The notes: generated by a model from the sequence alone, not told the origin. Positions 11,101-19,506 are shown, numbered from the stretch's first letter. The stretch: 64,000 bases of DNA from Rhodanobacteraceae bacterium (GCA_024233975.1 JACKOX010000015.1:1-64000), one strand, 5' to 3'. Made by a program: numbers and translations.

Positions 11101-11673
11101 ATCAGCTACAAAGGCAGCAGCACCTCGCTGACCTATACGCTGACGCTGACCCGTAGCGGCGGCAGCAGTGGCGGTGGCAGTGGTGGCGGTTCCGGTGGCG
11201 GCAGCACGCCAGTGGAGCTGGTTGGCAACCCCGGCTTCGAGAGCGGCAACACCGTGTGGAGCGCCACCTCTGGCGTGATCGACAGCTCGACCAGCAGCTC
11301 GCCACACAACGGCAGCTGGAAGGCCTGGCTGTGCGGCTACGGCAGCACGCACACTGACACCGTGCAGCAGACGATGAGCATTCCGTCGGGTAACAGCGCG
11401 GCGCTGACCTTCTGGCTGAGCATCAGCACCAGCGAGACCAGCACCACAACGGCCTACGACACGCTGAAGCTGCAGGTCCGCAACAGCTCGGGCAGCGTGC
11501 TGGCCACGCTGCACACCTGGTCGAATCTGGATGCAACCAGCGGCTACCAGCAGCAGAGCTATGACCTGTCGGCCTATGCCGGGCAGACCATCCAGCTCTA
11601 CTTCGAAGGCGCCGAGGGCTCGACCACCGCGACCTCGTTCCTGATCGACGATGTCAGCCTGATCGCCCAGTAA
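8101..11673 (+). CDS. Secreted multidomain PHP-type (CehA/McbA-like) metallohydrolase
   Basis: 1190 residues. A Sec signal peptide (about 1-25, ending VGASA) is followed by a beta-rich N-region. Next is a PHP/CehA-McbA-like hydrolase domain with metal-ligand motifs NFHSQTNHSDGG (from residue 203), SEHNHM (about 252), GLEWG, HLNLL and QFNHP. Then come two tandem Ig-like domains of 92 residues each (574-665 and 666-757), two pre-peptidase C-terminal (PPC) domains (about 763-880 and 903-1020) separated by Gly/Ser linkers, and a C-terminal jelly-roll module (from 1039, NPGFESGN to FLIDDVSL). The substrate is unknown; the family cleaves phosphoesters or carbamates. A GGGGAG ribosome site lies about 11 bases upstream. 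It is exported, probably extracellular or surface-held. Confidence 0.85.
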   Translation: MAHHLWRRHSLAVALVFACSTVGASAPADLYHPDHQEFEAALTAPFRADGDLRQLVLHFRYPYASKATLAAWQVRIESSTGEVVREWSDTTTLAKHAGRVSIEWDNRDADGIPVADGYYSVVLRAVPSVALRSESGRDKAGLVTEALHTFADELEEQRFDIMVGDLPKAAMPTFDALPLAKPLDGSKSTPANAGLPYTIYYGNFHSQTNHSDGGTPVSSCGGSEVPQGGSMGPADAYAMMDNQAGGDFLLTSEHNHMFDGSTGTNSSANPATAIAMFDSGIAAASSYRSSNPGFIAMYGLEWGVISNGGHLNLLNPDALAEWETNGSGQLIGEVLTPKSDYPALYATMKQRGWIGQFNHPKTSGQFLVNGTALGYDANGDDVMMLVEVLNSSAFSTNTTETETSRSSYVGAWNKLLEAGYHVAPTSDQDNHCANWGLSFTNRTGVLLPNASSANLSNFLDAVRERRVFATEDKTGQVVLTGNGHVMGERFANGGSLTLNANYASLGGRSAQRVQFFEGVPGRNGTVSQLYEGSGSYTFTPANGEHFYYVLVTQDNGLRLWSAPLWVSQGAAPSDTTAPTVSASASGSSGNISFSASASDNVGVTNVEFYVDGSLKGSDSSSPYSLSFDSTTVSNGSHSLTAKAYDAAGNVGTSSSVSFSVSNSTPDTTAPTVSASASGSSGSISFSATASDNVGVSRVDFLVDGSVKGSDSSSPYSLSFDSTTVSNGSHSLTAKAYDAAGNVGTSSSVSFSVSNSTPSPGGSYAEVESNGSIASANAVDHSYDSIVGTMGNTSDKDYFRLDLTAGESLTLDMVGPSGSSYDYDLYLFDAAGTQLARSISSTSNESVSYTNGSSAQSVYAEVISYKGSSTSLTYTLTPTYSGGDSGGGSGGGSGGGGSGSGSMDEAESNGSVSAANTVASDITSIVGTMGNTTDKDYFRVDLLAGETLAVDMVGPSGSSYDYDLYLVNASDSSLKSSTSSSSNESFSYTNGSSAQSVYIKVISYKGSSTSLTYTLTLTRSGGSSGGGSGGGSGGGSTPVELVGNPGFESGNTVWSATSGVIDSSTSSSPHNGSWKAWLCGYGSTHTDTVQQTMSIPSGNSAALTFWLSISTSETSTTTAYDTLKLQVRNSSGSVLATLHTWSNLDATSGYQQQSYDLSAYAGQTIQLYFEGAEGSTTATSFLIDDVSLIAQ
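9820..10371 (+). repeat. Tandem 276-bp intragenic duplication (Ig-like domains)
   Basis: Two consecutive 276-base units (9820-10095 and 10096-10371) inside the PHP-hydrolase gene are nearly identical in DNA, especially in their last 120 bases, which code for LSFDSTTVSNGSHSLTAKAY and onward. The low divergence at third codon positions points to a recent duplication or ongoing gene conversion, so copy number may vary between strains. Confidence 0.85.
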
Positions 11674-11699
11674 TCCATCGGACAGATCCAACAAGAACG

Positions 11700-11732
11700 A
11701 AAACGGGCGCCACATGTCGGCGCCCGTTTTTC
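11700..11732. terminator. Bidirectional Rho-independent terminator
   Basis: Perfect 12-bp stem AAAACGGGCGCC / GGCGCCCGTTTT with a 7-base loop, followed by a T run on both strands. It lies between the convergent PHP-hydrolase and heparinase-like genes and can serve both. Confidence 0.9.
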
Positions 11733-11771
11733 ATTGTGGGGTCGGCATCGTCGCAGCCGGGAATCGGTGCC

Positions 11772-13499
11772 TCAGGGCGCATCGCCCTCGAAGCCATCAG
11801 CGAACACGCGGTCCACCGGACGCAGGATCACCCGGTAGTGGCTGTTGCTGCCGCCGATATCCAAGCGATAGCCGCTGTTGAACTCGCCGGCATCGAGCGC
11901 ATGCCAGTCGATCAGATTGAACGTGGGTGCTTCCGGCAGCTCGACCTCGATATCCAGCGCACCGACGTGGACGTGGTTGCCGACGATGATCGGCGCTTCC
12001 GGCAGGTTGAGCTGGAAGGTAGCGGTGGTTTGCGCATCGATGCTGAACAGGTCGTCGACCACTAGGCCATTGGCGTCGAAGCTGAGGTCGCGGGTCCAGG
12101 CGTTGACCCCGGTTTGACCGTCGTAAGCCGGCAGCAGGTTGGCGTGCACGCTGAGCGAGCCGTCCATTTGGCGGACCGCGCTCATGCTCGACGCGGTCCC
12201 TCGCTGCTGACGCACCGGCTGTCCATTGTGATCGAAGCGCAGCAGGTTGTGCACCTCGCCGCCCTGTTCGATGCCGCTGTGCGACCAGATGTTCTCGGTC
12301 ACCACCTGCCAAGTGCCTTCGCCGTAAAAGGTGAAGCTGCCCTGGTCTTCATGCGCATGCGACTGCTCGAAGCGGCCGGCCACGAAGCTGATCCACCAGG
12401 CGTCCGGCTGCCAGCTGGTGCGCGCGAACAGATGGCGGGTGCCCTCGGCCAGGTAATGTAACGTTGTTGGGAACGCCGAACTGCTGCCGGCGTCGAGCAG
12501 GTCGTGGCGGAAGTTGAAGCCCTGCTCCATCTGGTCCACCGAGATCCGGTTAAGCCAGCCGCTGGCGATGTAGCGAGTGGTCGGATCGGTGCTCAGCGCG
12601 CGCGCTTCCAGCATCAGCCGCCGCTGGTAGTCGAACAGCACCGGCTCGGACACGCGCGCTTGGTCGCCGATCGGCGCGAAGCGATCATTGCCTGGGACGG
12701 TAGCGTGGGCCCAGTACAGGATGCTGTTGTCGCGGTGCGTATTCGAGGCCGACGGATCACTGCCCTCGGCATCGCGCCACAGGCGATACAGCCAGAAAAG
12801 GCGCATGTGCGAGGTGCCGTAACCGGTGCCCTCGCTGCTGCCGCCGCCGGGCAGCAGCGCGAAATAATCCTGCAGCGGCGGGATCTTCTGGGTGGCGATG
12901 AAGTTCTTCCACGTGGTGGAGTCGCTGGCTTGTGCCCAACTGATCGTGGCCTCCAGGAAGCTGTAGTAGTAGTTGTTGCCGGGATCGTTGATCGACCATC
13001 CCGACCACGGAAATGGGTTCCCACCCCATTCGGCGTTGTTCGGGTTCCACACGTTCCACACCGCCTGCTCGGCGTAGTTGGCCCAGCGGGTGCGCTGCGG
13101 CGCGGTGGTGTAGATCTCGCACCAGTCGTAGGTAATGGCGAGGTCGCGGATCATGTCGCCGACTTCGAGATAGGAGTCGTAGCTGACGGCCGGGCGCTGG
13201 CTCATCGCAATGAGCGCCTCGGCATCACTGACCTGCTGCTCCACCATCTGCACGGCCAGCGTGCAGTAGGACGCATCACCATCCAGCTCGGCCATGAAGG
13301 CCGCGTCGGTCGCCGAAAAGGCATAGCCCGGAGATCCGCCGACGGCGGCATCCACCCAGTTCTTGAAGCGGGTGTACTTCGCGCCGCCGGTGTCGACGTA
13401 GCTCAGATCCAGGTCGACGTGGGCCTGGGCGGAGGTCGCCGCGAGCAACAGCGCAAAAGCGAGCCGGGACGGCCGTGGCCGATGAAAAGCGAGGGGCAT
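11772..13499 (-). CDS. Secreted heparinase II/III-like protein with C-terminal DGFE tag
   Basis: About 575 residues from the ATG at 13499. That start gives a clean signal peptide (basic HRPRPSR, hydrophobic LAFALLLAATS, AQA cleavage); a GTG at 13547 and an ATG at 13532 are alternatives. The long helical N-region (alpha/alpha toroid-like) is followed near residue 378 by SHAHEDQGSFTFY, the His-rich strand of heparinase II/III-type polysaccharide lyases, then a beta-sandwich C-region. This suggests cleavage of a uronic-acid-containing polymer; specificity cannot be read. The last residues are VFADGFEGDAP, the short tag shared with three other exported proteins here. It stands alone, convergent with the PHP hydrolase. 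Confidence 0.72.
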   Translation of the reverse strand: MPLAFHRPRPSRLAFALLLAATSAQAHVDLDLSYVDTGGAKYTRFKNWVDAAVGGSPGYAFSATDAAFMAELDGDASYCTLAVQMVEQQVSDAEALIAMSQRPAVSYDSYLEVGDMIRDLAITYDWCEIYTTAPQRTRWANYAEQAVWNVWNPNNAEWGGNPFPWSGWSINDPGNNYYYSFLEATISWAQASDSTTWKNFIATQKIPPLQDYFALLPGGGSSEGTGYGTSHMRLFWLYRLWRDAEGSDPSASNTHRDNSILYWAHATVPGNDRFAPIGDQARVSEPVLFDYQRRLMLEARALSTDPTTRYIASGWLNRISVDQMEQGFNFRHDLLDAGSSSAFPTTLHYLAEGTRHLFARTSWQPDAWWISFVAGRFEQSHAHEDQGSFTFYGEGTWQVVTENIWSHSGIEQGGEVHNLLRFDHNGQPVRQQRGTASSMSAVRQMDGSLSVHANLLPAYDGQTGVNAWTRDLSFDANGLVVDDLFSIDAQTTATFQLNLPEAPIIVGNHVHVGALDIEVELPEAPTFNLIDWHALDAGEFNSGYRLDIGGSNSHYRVILRPVDRVFADGFEGDAP

Positions 13500-13587
13500 G
13501 TACAGGCCGCAGCAGACGGGGGACGACAGCATGCCCCTACCGTCCACCCCCTGTCATCAACCGCTGGTCGGTCCGATCTGATGGACT

Positions 13588-15114
13588 TCAGGCCGCCTGG
13601 CGTCGCAGCGGCTGCCACTTCCAGTAGGTGAAGCAGCGCCACAACCATTCCATGGGACCGAAGCGGAAGACTTTCAGCCACAACGTGCTGAACAGCCACT
13701 GGAAGGCGATGATCGCGGCCACGATCAGCACCTGCGGCCCGCGCGGAATCTGCCCGAACTGCTCGAAGCCATAACCGTAGAACAGCGTGGTCAGGATCAG
13801 CGTGTGCGTCAGGTAGTTGGTCAGCGCCATGCGACCCAGTGGCGACAGCCAGTCGAGCAGGCGCCGCCAGAATGGCGACATCACCATTGTCACGATCAGG
13901 CCAAGGTAACCGGCGGCCAGCACGAACTGGGCGAACTGGAACAGCGCCATGGCGGTCCCGCCGACCTGCTGTACCTCGTTCACCGCCGGGTTGATCAGGA
14001 TGAGCGCCGAAGCCAGCGACATCGGCAGGCCAATGCCGATACCCGCGTACATGAGCGTGCGGTAGAAGCCGCGATGCTGTTCCGGGTGACGGATGCGGCC
14101 GGAAATCACCATCCAGTATCCCAGCACGAAGATCGGCAGCAGCATCAGGAACGAGAAAAACACTGATTGCGCGAGGTCGCCGCCCAGGTGGCCGGCGCGG
14201 AAGACCGTCGCTTCGGCGTAGCTGCCATGGCCAAGCGCCGCCGTCTCTTCGGTGATGCGCTTGTCACGACGCGCCAGACCCTTCGCCCGCTCCTCACTGC
14301 CTTCCTCGATGCGCTTAGCGCGTGCCTCCGCGGATTCCGGATCGAGCTCGTCTGCCGCTTCGTCCTTTGCAGCGTCATCGCCGTCTGCGGCGGACTCATC
14401 CTTGGCGTCGTCCTCCTCGTCCGCAGCGAGATCGATGCCATCGGCCTTCGCTTCGGCCAGCTGCGTCTCGCCGTTCGCCAGGATTTCCTGGCGCTCCTCA
14501 AAGCGCGACTGGAAATAGGCGCTGTCATGCAGCGTGCCGTAACCGATGCCGGCCACGGTCATGGCGATGAAGGGAACGGACATGTACCAGAGGGCGAAGC
14601 GGCGGATGGAATCCGGATTGTTGAAGCGCTTCATCCGGCCACGGTTCCACAGGCCAACCCAACCCAGCAGCAGCAGTCCTCCGACGGCGTAGTCATGCAG
14701 GATGTCGCCGCCCCAGAAGAACACAAGATGCGCCACGCCGATCAGCCACAGGGCCAGCATGCGGCGCAGGAACACCGCCGTGAACGGCTGCCCGCGTTCC
14801 TGCGCGCGGCTCAGCATGATGGCGAAACCCATGCCGAACAGCAGCGAGAACAGTTTGTAGAACTTGCCCTGCACCAGCAGCATCACCAGGAAACTGGCGG
14901 CATGATCGAAACCGGTCAGCGCGTGGTCAAAGCGCGGCAGCTCGGCGATCGGGCGGTTGAACCACTCGATGTTCATCAGCAGGATGCCAATCAGCGCGAA
15001 GCCACGCAGGATGTCCATGGCATCGATGCGCCGGGCGGCGGTGATCGGCGCCAACGGCGTATCAACGGTACTCGCGTCGGCGCGTTCAGCGCTTTCAGTG
15101 GCTTCAAGGCTCAT
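13588..15114 (-). CDS. DUF418 (YeiB-like) membrane protein with acidic insert
   Basis: 508 residues. The N-terminus has the DUF418 opening IDAMDILRGFALIGILLMNIEWF, and the C-terminal half has the DUF418 core with SPLGRMALTNYLTHT. About ten membrane segments are predicted by eye. Between roughly residues 200 and 300 there is a long, highly charged, Asp/Glu/Ala/Lys-rich segment that is probably soluble and helical; E. coli YeiB-like proteins are shorter here. A GGGGAG ribosome site precedes the ATG. The function of DUF418 proteins is not firmly known (transport or envelope stress have been suggested). No partner genes are next to it. Confidence 0.85.
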   Translation of the reverse strand: MSLEATESAERADASTVDTPLAPITAARRIDAMDILRGFALIGILLMNIEWFNRPIAELPRFDHALTGFDHAASFLVMLLVQGKFYKLFSLLFGMGFAIMLSRAQERGQPFTAVFLRRMLALWLIGVAHLVFFWGGDILHDYAVGGLLLLGWVGLWNRGRMKRFNNPDSIRRFALWYMSVPFIAMTVAGIGYGTLHDSAYFQSRFEERQEILANGETQLAEAKADGIDLAADEEDDAKDESAADGDDAAKDEAADELDPESAEARAKRIEEGSEERAKGLARRDKRITEETAALGHGSYAEATVFRAGHLGGDLAQSVFFSFLMLLPIFVLGYWMVISGRIRHPEQHRGFYRTLMYAGIGIGLPMSLASALILINPAVNEVQQVGGTAMALFQFAQFVLAAGYLGLIVTMVMSPFWRRLLDWLSPLGRMALTNYLTHTLILTTLFYGYGFEQFGQIPRGPQVLIVAAIIAFQWLFSTLWLKVFRFGPMEWLWRCFTYWKWQPLRRQAA

Positions 15115-15241
15115 CGCGGCGACTCCCCGGGGACGGACGCCAGCACTTTACCGTCATACCTCACCAAAACACCTATGCCGGAGGACAGGGTGTGTTTGGT
15201 CATCGTGACTTCCGTGGGGGAAGCCCGTCAGGCCGACACGA

Positions 15242-15853
15242 TCAGCTGCTGCGCAGGGCCAACCAGGCGCCGGCCAACAGCAGGATGACAACGACGGTGG
15301 CGACATGGCGCTTCCAGCGGCCCCCATGCTCGGCGCGCGCCGCGTCGTACTGTCGCTGCAGCAGGGGATCATCGGCCAGATAGGCCTCCAGCGCGTCCTT
15401 TGCATCCTTCAGGCCGCCCCCGTTCTTGGCGCGGTAGAGGCGAACCGCTTCGACCATGTTGCCATTGCGCAAAGCCAGCATGGCTTCCAGCGGCAGCTCG
15501 CCGGCTGGCGGATGGTCCTGCCCGGTCAACAGATCGTGCGGGCTGATGCCTTCGCGCTGCGCGCGCTCGAGCAGCGCCTTGGCTTCGGCCAGCCCCAGCC
15601 CGGATTGGCGCAGGATGCGGATTCCCTCGATCAGCTTTCCCTGCCGCAGGGCTTCGATTGCAGGAATCAGGAGATCGGCGACTTGCGATCGCGCATCCGG
15701 CGGTGCGACGCCGTCATTCTGCGCCGCCGCCTCCACCAGCTTCTTGGCTTCCAGCAGGCTCACGCCCATGGATTCGCGGACGATCTTGATCGCCTCGATC
15801 TTGCGACCGGCCTGCAGGGCAACCAGCGCTTGCGGCGGAAGGGAGGTCGTCAT
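15242..15853 (-). CDS. Tail-anchored protein with three L7/L12 C-terminal-domain-like repeats
   Basis: 203 residues. Three copies of an L7/L12-CTD-like helix pair are visible: GRKIEAIKIVRESMGVSLLEAKKLVE (about 16-41, split here only for description), GKLIEGIRILRQSGLGLAEAK (about 72-92), and GNMVEAVRLYRAKNGGGLKDAK (about 129-150). Each has the I-K-x-V-R ... L-x-E-A-K pattern that ribosomal L7/L12 uses to touch translation factors. A single membrane helix closes the protein (VATVVVILLLAGAWLAL), so the repeats face the cytoplasm if it is tail-anchored. No signal peptide. Role unknown; it is not the ribosomal stalk protein. Confidence 0.7.
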   Translation of the reverse strand: MTTSLPPQALVALQAGRKIEAIKIVRESMGVSLLEAKKLVEAAAQNDGVAPPDARSQVADLLIPAIEALRQGKLIEGIRILRQSGLGLAEAKALLERAQREGISPHDLLTGQDHPPAGELPLEAMLALRNGNMVEAVRLYRAKNGGGLKDAKDALEAYLADDPLLQRQYDAARAEHGGRWKRHVATVVVILLLAGAWLALRSS

Positions 15854-15938
15854 AACGGCTCGTTCATGGCGGCGCCTGTGCCGAGCCTAACGCCGTGGTC
15901 GATGCAGGTCGAGCCGCCATTCGTCGCACGCATCAATG

Positions 15939-15965
15939 ACACGGCCCGCGCGAGGCGGGCCGTGT
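15939..15965 (-). terminator. GC-rich hairpin downstream of the endonuclease gene
   Basis: Perfect 11-bp stem ACACGGCCCGC / GCGGGCCGTGT with a 5-base loop, 30 bases after the endonuclease stop. The minus-strand tract after it (CATTGAT) is only weakly T-rich, so it may be an attenuated terminator or an RNA-stabilising hairpin. Confidence 0.55.
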
Positions 15966-15994
15966 GCGAGTGCATTGCTGCGGAATCGTCGCGA

Positions 15995-17650
15995 TCAGTT
16001 GCACTGGTTCTGGAACAGGCAGGCCGCCCACTCCGGATGATCGACGAACGGATTGCGGTTGCCCTGGTAGCTGTACACCGCCTCGTTTCGCAGGCGCTCG
16101 GCCTCGTCCACCGGATCCTGCTGGTGCCACTGCAGAATGGTCGACAGCAGGCCCATGTAGGCGATCGATTCGTTGGCAGAGCTGGACTGGATGAGGTTCG
16201 GATCATCGGTAAGGACCAGATCCGGCTCGGCCGCACCGGTGACGCCATGGACGCCGCCCTCGTAACGCACGTCCATGTACATCAGCGCGCGCGCCACGTC
16301 GCCCTTGCGCTCATCCCAGGTCTGCCAGTAGTTGCTGCTGGCCTTGTTGACGTCGTTGACGCCGCCACCGGTGCCATTGGTGGCATCGGTCTGGTAGATC
16401 AGGCAGCTGCTGGCGCAGTCGTCATACGGCTTGTTGCCACGCGCGGAGTTGTAGCCGGAATCCGACAGGAACAGCATGTGCGTGTCGGTGTATGGGTAGT
16501 TGCCGGAACCGTCGTTGGTGAAACCGTAGGACTTCGGCCAGCTGTGCTCGCGGTTGTACTCGGTGTTGCCACCGCCGTACTTCTGGTAACTGGCGTTCTT
16601 GTAGATGTCGACGATGCGACCGGCGTTCATCGGGTCCTGGTCGGCGAACTCCAGGATGTCCCAGGTATCCGTGCTGGTCGAGGTATACGGATAGCGGGTG
16701 TGGTCCTTGATCGCATCATGCAGCGTGGTGCGGAGCGACTGCGCGTTGCTGGTGTCGACGCTGCCGTAGTAGCCCGAGCCGCTGGCCATGGTGTCGAAGC
16801 TGAACTGCACGTCGGCCAGCATGTAGTCGGCGCTGCCGTCGACATCGGCGACCTGTGCGGCATTCACCGTGATCAGGCAGCTTTCCAGCGCGGTGAAGTC
16901 CTGGTCGGGATCAATGCTGAAGTCGGTCGGACCACCGCTGACGCTGTAGCCATGGATGCCACTGGCATCGCAAGCAATTTCCAGCCAGCCGTTGGCGACC
17001 GTCACCGGTTCGCTGAACTGGATCTGCAGGCTGGCGTTGGTCGCCACGCCGGTGGCGCCATCGGCCGGCGAGTTGCCAGTGACGGTGGGCGGCTGGTCCA
17101 TGCCCGGAAAAGTCTGGTCCGGATTGCACTGGCCGAAGCTCTCGTCGTAAGCCGGCATCCACACGAAGTCGGCATAGCTGGTGCCGGTGCCGGCCAGTTG
17201 CAGCGACTGCCCGACCGGCTCGCTGCCAGACTCGGAAACGCCGATATCGGTCGACCACTTGCGCCGGGCCGGTCCGCTCTTGCCGCGGATCGAGCCCTCG
17301 TAGCTGAGGAACTGCACCAGCTTGCCCTGGCCGTTGACCAGCGCGATGCCGTCCGGGCTGCCGTTCTGCAGGCCCGGCGTGTTCACCGACACCACGCCAT
17401 AGGCACCACAGGTGCCGGGCACGCTGCCGCCGAGATCGTAGGTCGCGTAGACCGCTGAATCACTGCCGTTGTAAAGCTGCAGCGTCCAGCCATTGAGGTC
17501 GCTGCCGGCGTCGCCGGCGACTTCGATGGCTTCGCCGACATCGGCGCCGCCATTGTCGTAGTGAATTTCGTTGATCCAGACTTCCGCCTGGGCCGCGGAC
17601 GCAAACGCGCACAGCGCAGCCAGCAGGCTGACGGCCTTCTTGTTGATCAT
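15995..17650 (-). CDS. Secreted endonuclease I (EndA/NucM family) with N-terminal accessory domains
   Basis: 551 residues from the ATG at 17650 (GGGGAA site upstream; a GTG eight codons earlier is less likely). A signal peptide (KKAVSLLAALCAFASAAQA) is followed by a lamin-tail-like beta domain (about 22-150), an SbsA-like Ig domain (about 185-290, SPADGATGVATNASLQIQFS), and the NucM nuclease domain with the catalytic beta-beta-alpha-metal motif EYNREHSWPKSYG near residue 365. It should be an extracellular, Mg-dependent, nonspecific DNA/RNA endonuclease, used for nutrient DNA or biofilm turnover. It is monocistronic. Confidence 0.88.
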   Translation of the reverse strand: MINKKAVSLLAALCAFASAAQAEVWINEIHYDNGGADVGEAIEVAGDAGSDLNGWTLQLYNGSDSAVYATYDLGGSVPGTCGAYGVVSVNTPGLQNGSPDGIALVNGQGKLVQFLSYEGSIRGKSGPARRKWSTDIGVSESGSEPVGQSLQLAGTGTSYADFVWMPAYDESFGQCNPDQTFPGMDQPPTVTGNSPADGATGVATNASLQIQFSEPVTVANGWLEIACDASGIHGYSVSGGPTDFSIDPDQDFTALESCLITVNAAQVADVDGSADYMLADVQFSFDTMASGSGYYGSVDTSNAQSLRTTLHDAIKDHTRYPYTSTSTDTWDILEFADQDPMNAGRIVDIYKNASYQKYGGGNTEYNREHSWPKSYGFTNDGSGNYPYTDTHMLFLSDSGYNSARGNKPYDDCASSCLIYQTDATNGTGGGVNDVNKASSNYWQTWDERKGDVARALMYMDVRYEGGVHGVTGAAEPDLVLTDDPNLIQSSSANESIAYMGLLSTILQWHQQDPVDEAERLRNEAVYSYQGNRNPFVDHPEWAACLFQNQCN

Positions 17651-17674
17651 GTGATTTTCCCCGGAGTGAGACAC

Positions 17675-17700
17675 GAAAAGGCCGGCACCCCAAGCCGGCC
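17675..17700 (-). terminator. Rho-independent terminator of the GspE/PilB-like gene
   Basis: Read on the minus strand, GGCCGGC, a 7-base loop, GCCGGCC is followed directly by CTTTTCG-type T-rich sequence, about 95 bases after the ATPase stop codon. It separates that transcript from the endonuclease gene. Confidence 0.8.
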
Positions 17701-17793
17701 CAGGATCGAACCTACCCCAGTTTCAAGACAGAAGTGTGACGCGGCGCACCATCGGACTGACGACCACGTCGCCAGAGCACGTTATTCGCCGCC

Positions 17794-19506
17794 TCAGTCG
17801 GCGCGAACCCGGTAGGCCTCGGTCAGCGATATCCGACCGCTACGCGCCATGGCCACGGCGGCCTCGGTGATTGGCACCATGCCCTGCTTCAGGGCCGCCT
17901 GGTGGATGCTGTCGGCCTCGGCGCCGGGCACGATCAGCTGGCGGATGGCCTGCGTGATTTCCAGCAGCTCGTAGACCGCTTCGCGTCGATGCACGCCCAG
18001 CCCATCACAGTGCCGGCAGCCGCGACCGGCCTTGAACTCCTCGTCCGGGCCGACGCCCATCTGCTCGCGGATATGCGGCGCCACGTCCTCGACATCGAGG
18101 CAGTGCGTGCAGTTGAGGCGAACCAGCCGCTGCGCCATCACCGCCAGCAGCGACGCACGCAGCAGGTAGGACTCGACACCCAGTTCCAGCATGCGGGTGA
18201 CCGTGGTAGCCGCCGTGTTGGTGTGCAGGGTCGACAGCACCAGATGGCCGGTCAGCGCGCTTTCCACGGCGACATCCGCGGTTTCGCGATCGCGGATCTC
18301 GCCGACCATGATCACGTCGGGATCGTGGCGCAGGAAATTTCGCAGGGCACCGGCAAAGGTGAAGCCCGCCGCGCGGTTCACCTGCATCTGCTGGATATCC
18401 TCGATATGGAACTCGACCGGGTCCTCGACGGTAAGGATATTGATGCGCTGTTTGCGCATCTCCAGCAGCATGGCGTACAGGGTGGTCGACTTGCCGCAGC
18501 CGGTAGGCCCGGTGGTCAGGAACATGCCGTGGCTGCGGTTCATCAGGTCGTCGATCAGCTCGGCATCGCGAGGCGTCAGGCCGATCTGATCCAGCGCGCG
18601 CAGGCTTTCCACGGTATCCAGGATGCGGATGACCACGCTCTCGCCGAACACGGCGGGCAGCACCGACATGCGCAGATCCACCGAGCGTCCATCGTCGAGG
18701 CCAAAGCTGCAGCGGCCATCCTGCGGTCGCCGATGCTCGGCCAGGTTCATCGTCGCCAGCACCTTTACCCGACTGACGATGGCCGGCACCAGCGCACGCA
18801 GGAAGCGCCGCACCGGCACCAGCTCGTCATCGATGCGGAACAGCAGGTCCGCGCCGTAAGGGCTTGGCCGGATGTGGATGTCCGAAGCGCGACGACGCAC
18901 GGCCTCGGCGATGAAGTCGCTGACGATGCGGACCACCGGCACCTCGCGCGACAGTCGCTCGACCTCGTGTTCAGTGGCTTCATGGGTGGCCGCATTGGGG
19001 TCGAGGCCCAGCGAACGCGCGATGGCCGCATCCTCGACGCGGTCATAGTGCTGGGCGATGAAATCGCGGATCGCGTGCGGCGCCGCCAATATCGGGACGA
19101 CATGGAAGCGCGACAGGAACTCCAGCGTATGCAGCGTGGTGACGTCAGCAGGATTCTCCATCGCCACCGCCACCTGACCCGCATGGGTGAGCAGCGGAAC
19201 CGCTCGCAGCGTGCGCGCCTGCTCCGGACGCATCAGGGCAACGGCGTCCTCGTCGGGCTCGATGTCCTCGGGCAGCACCACGGGAATGCCGAGTCGATGC
19301 GCGCCGCCAAGGCGATCCTCGGCAATGCGGCACTCCTCGGAGAGCAGGTGCTGGGCACTGCGAAGCTCCGGCGGGCTCCAGTGCAGCTCAGCCCGCTGAT
19401 GCGCCGCGAGGTAGGCGCGCACGTCGGCGGCGCTGCGCAATGCCACCAGCTCGGTCTGCCGCTGGCTGTCTCCATGTGTATCGCCCATTCCGCCCCCTGT
19501 GCTCAT
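17794..19506 (-). CDS. GspE/PilB-family secretion or pilus ATPase
   Basis: 570 residues. The ATG at 19506 has a GAGGG site 7-8 bases upstream; the frame extends further but over the mutM 3' end. An MshEN-like N-domain (about 50-150) is followed by an N2 and a RecA-like ATPase core: ASDIHIRPS, Walker A GPTGCGKSTT (near residue 330), Asp box, Walker B VIMVGEIRDRETA, His box TGHLVLSTLHTNTA. A zinc-binding CTHC ... CRHC pair is present near the C-terminus, as in GspE/PilB. It powers type II secretion or type IV pili in the cytoplasm, but no other system genes are adjacent, so which machine it serves cannot be told. Confidence 0.88.
   Translation of the reverse strand: MSTGGGMGDTHGDSQRQTELVALRSAADVRAYLAAHQRAELHWSPPELRSAQHLLSEECRIAEDRLGGAHRLGIPVVLPEDIEPDEDAVALMRPEQARTLRAVPLLTHAGQVAVAMENPADVTTLHTLEFLSRFHVVPILAAPHAIRDFIAQHYDRVEDAAIARSLGLDPNAATHEATEHEVERLSREVPVVRIVSDFIAEAVRRRASDIHIRPSPYGADLLFRIDDELVPVRRFLRALVPAIVSRVKVLATMNLAEHRRPQDGRCSFGLDDGRSVDLRMSVLPAVFGESVVIRILDTVESLRALDQIGLTPRDAELIDDLMNRSHGMFLTTGPTGCGKSTTLYAMLLEMRKQRINILTVEDPVEFHIEDIQQMQVNRAAGFTFAGALRNFLRHDPDVIMVGEIRDRETADVAVESALTGHLVLSTLHTNTAATTVTRMLELGVESYLLRASLLAVMAQRLVRLNCTHCLDVEDVAPHIREQMGVGPDEEFKAGRGCRHCDGLGVHRREAVYELLEITQAIRQLIVPGAEADSIHQAALKQGMVPITEAAVAMARSGRISLTEAYRVRAD

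Noticed and set aside
10741..11210. Short tandem GGTGGC/GGCAGC runs that could suggest a microsatellite or CRISPR-like repeat
   Set aside because: They code for Gly/Ser linkers between the PPC and jelly-roll domains in a continuous frame; there are no spacers of constant length.
15305..17458. 717-codon open frame on the plus strand
   Set aside because: It runs across the L7/L12-like and endonuclease genes in antisense, including their intergenic hairpin, with no start context and no homology.
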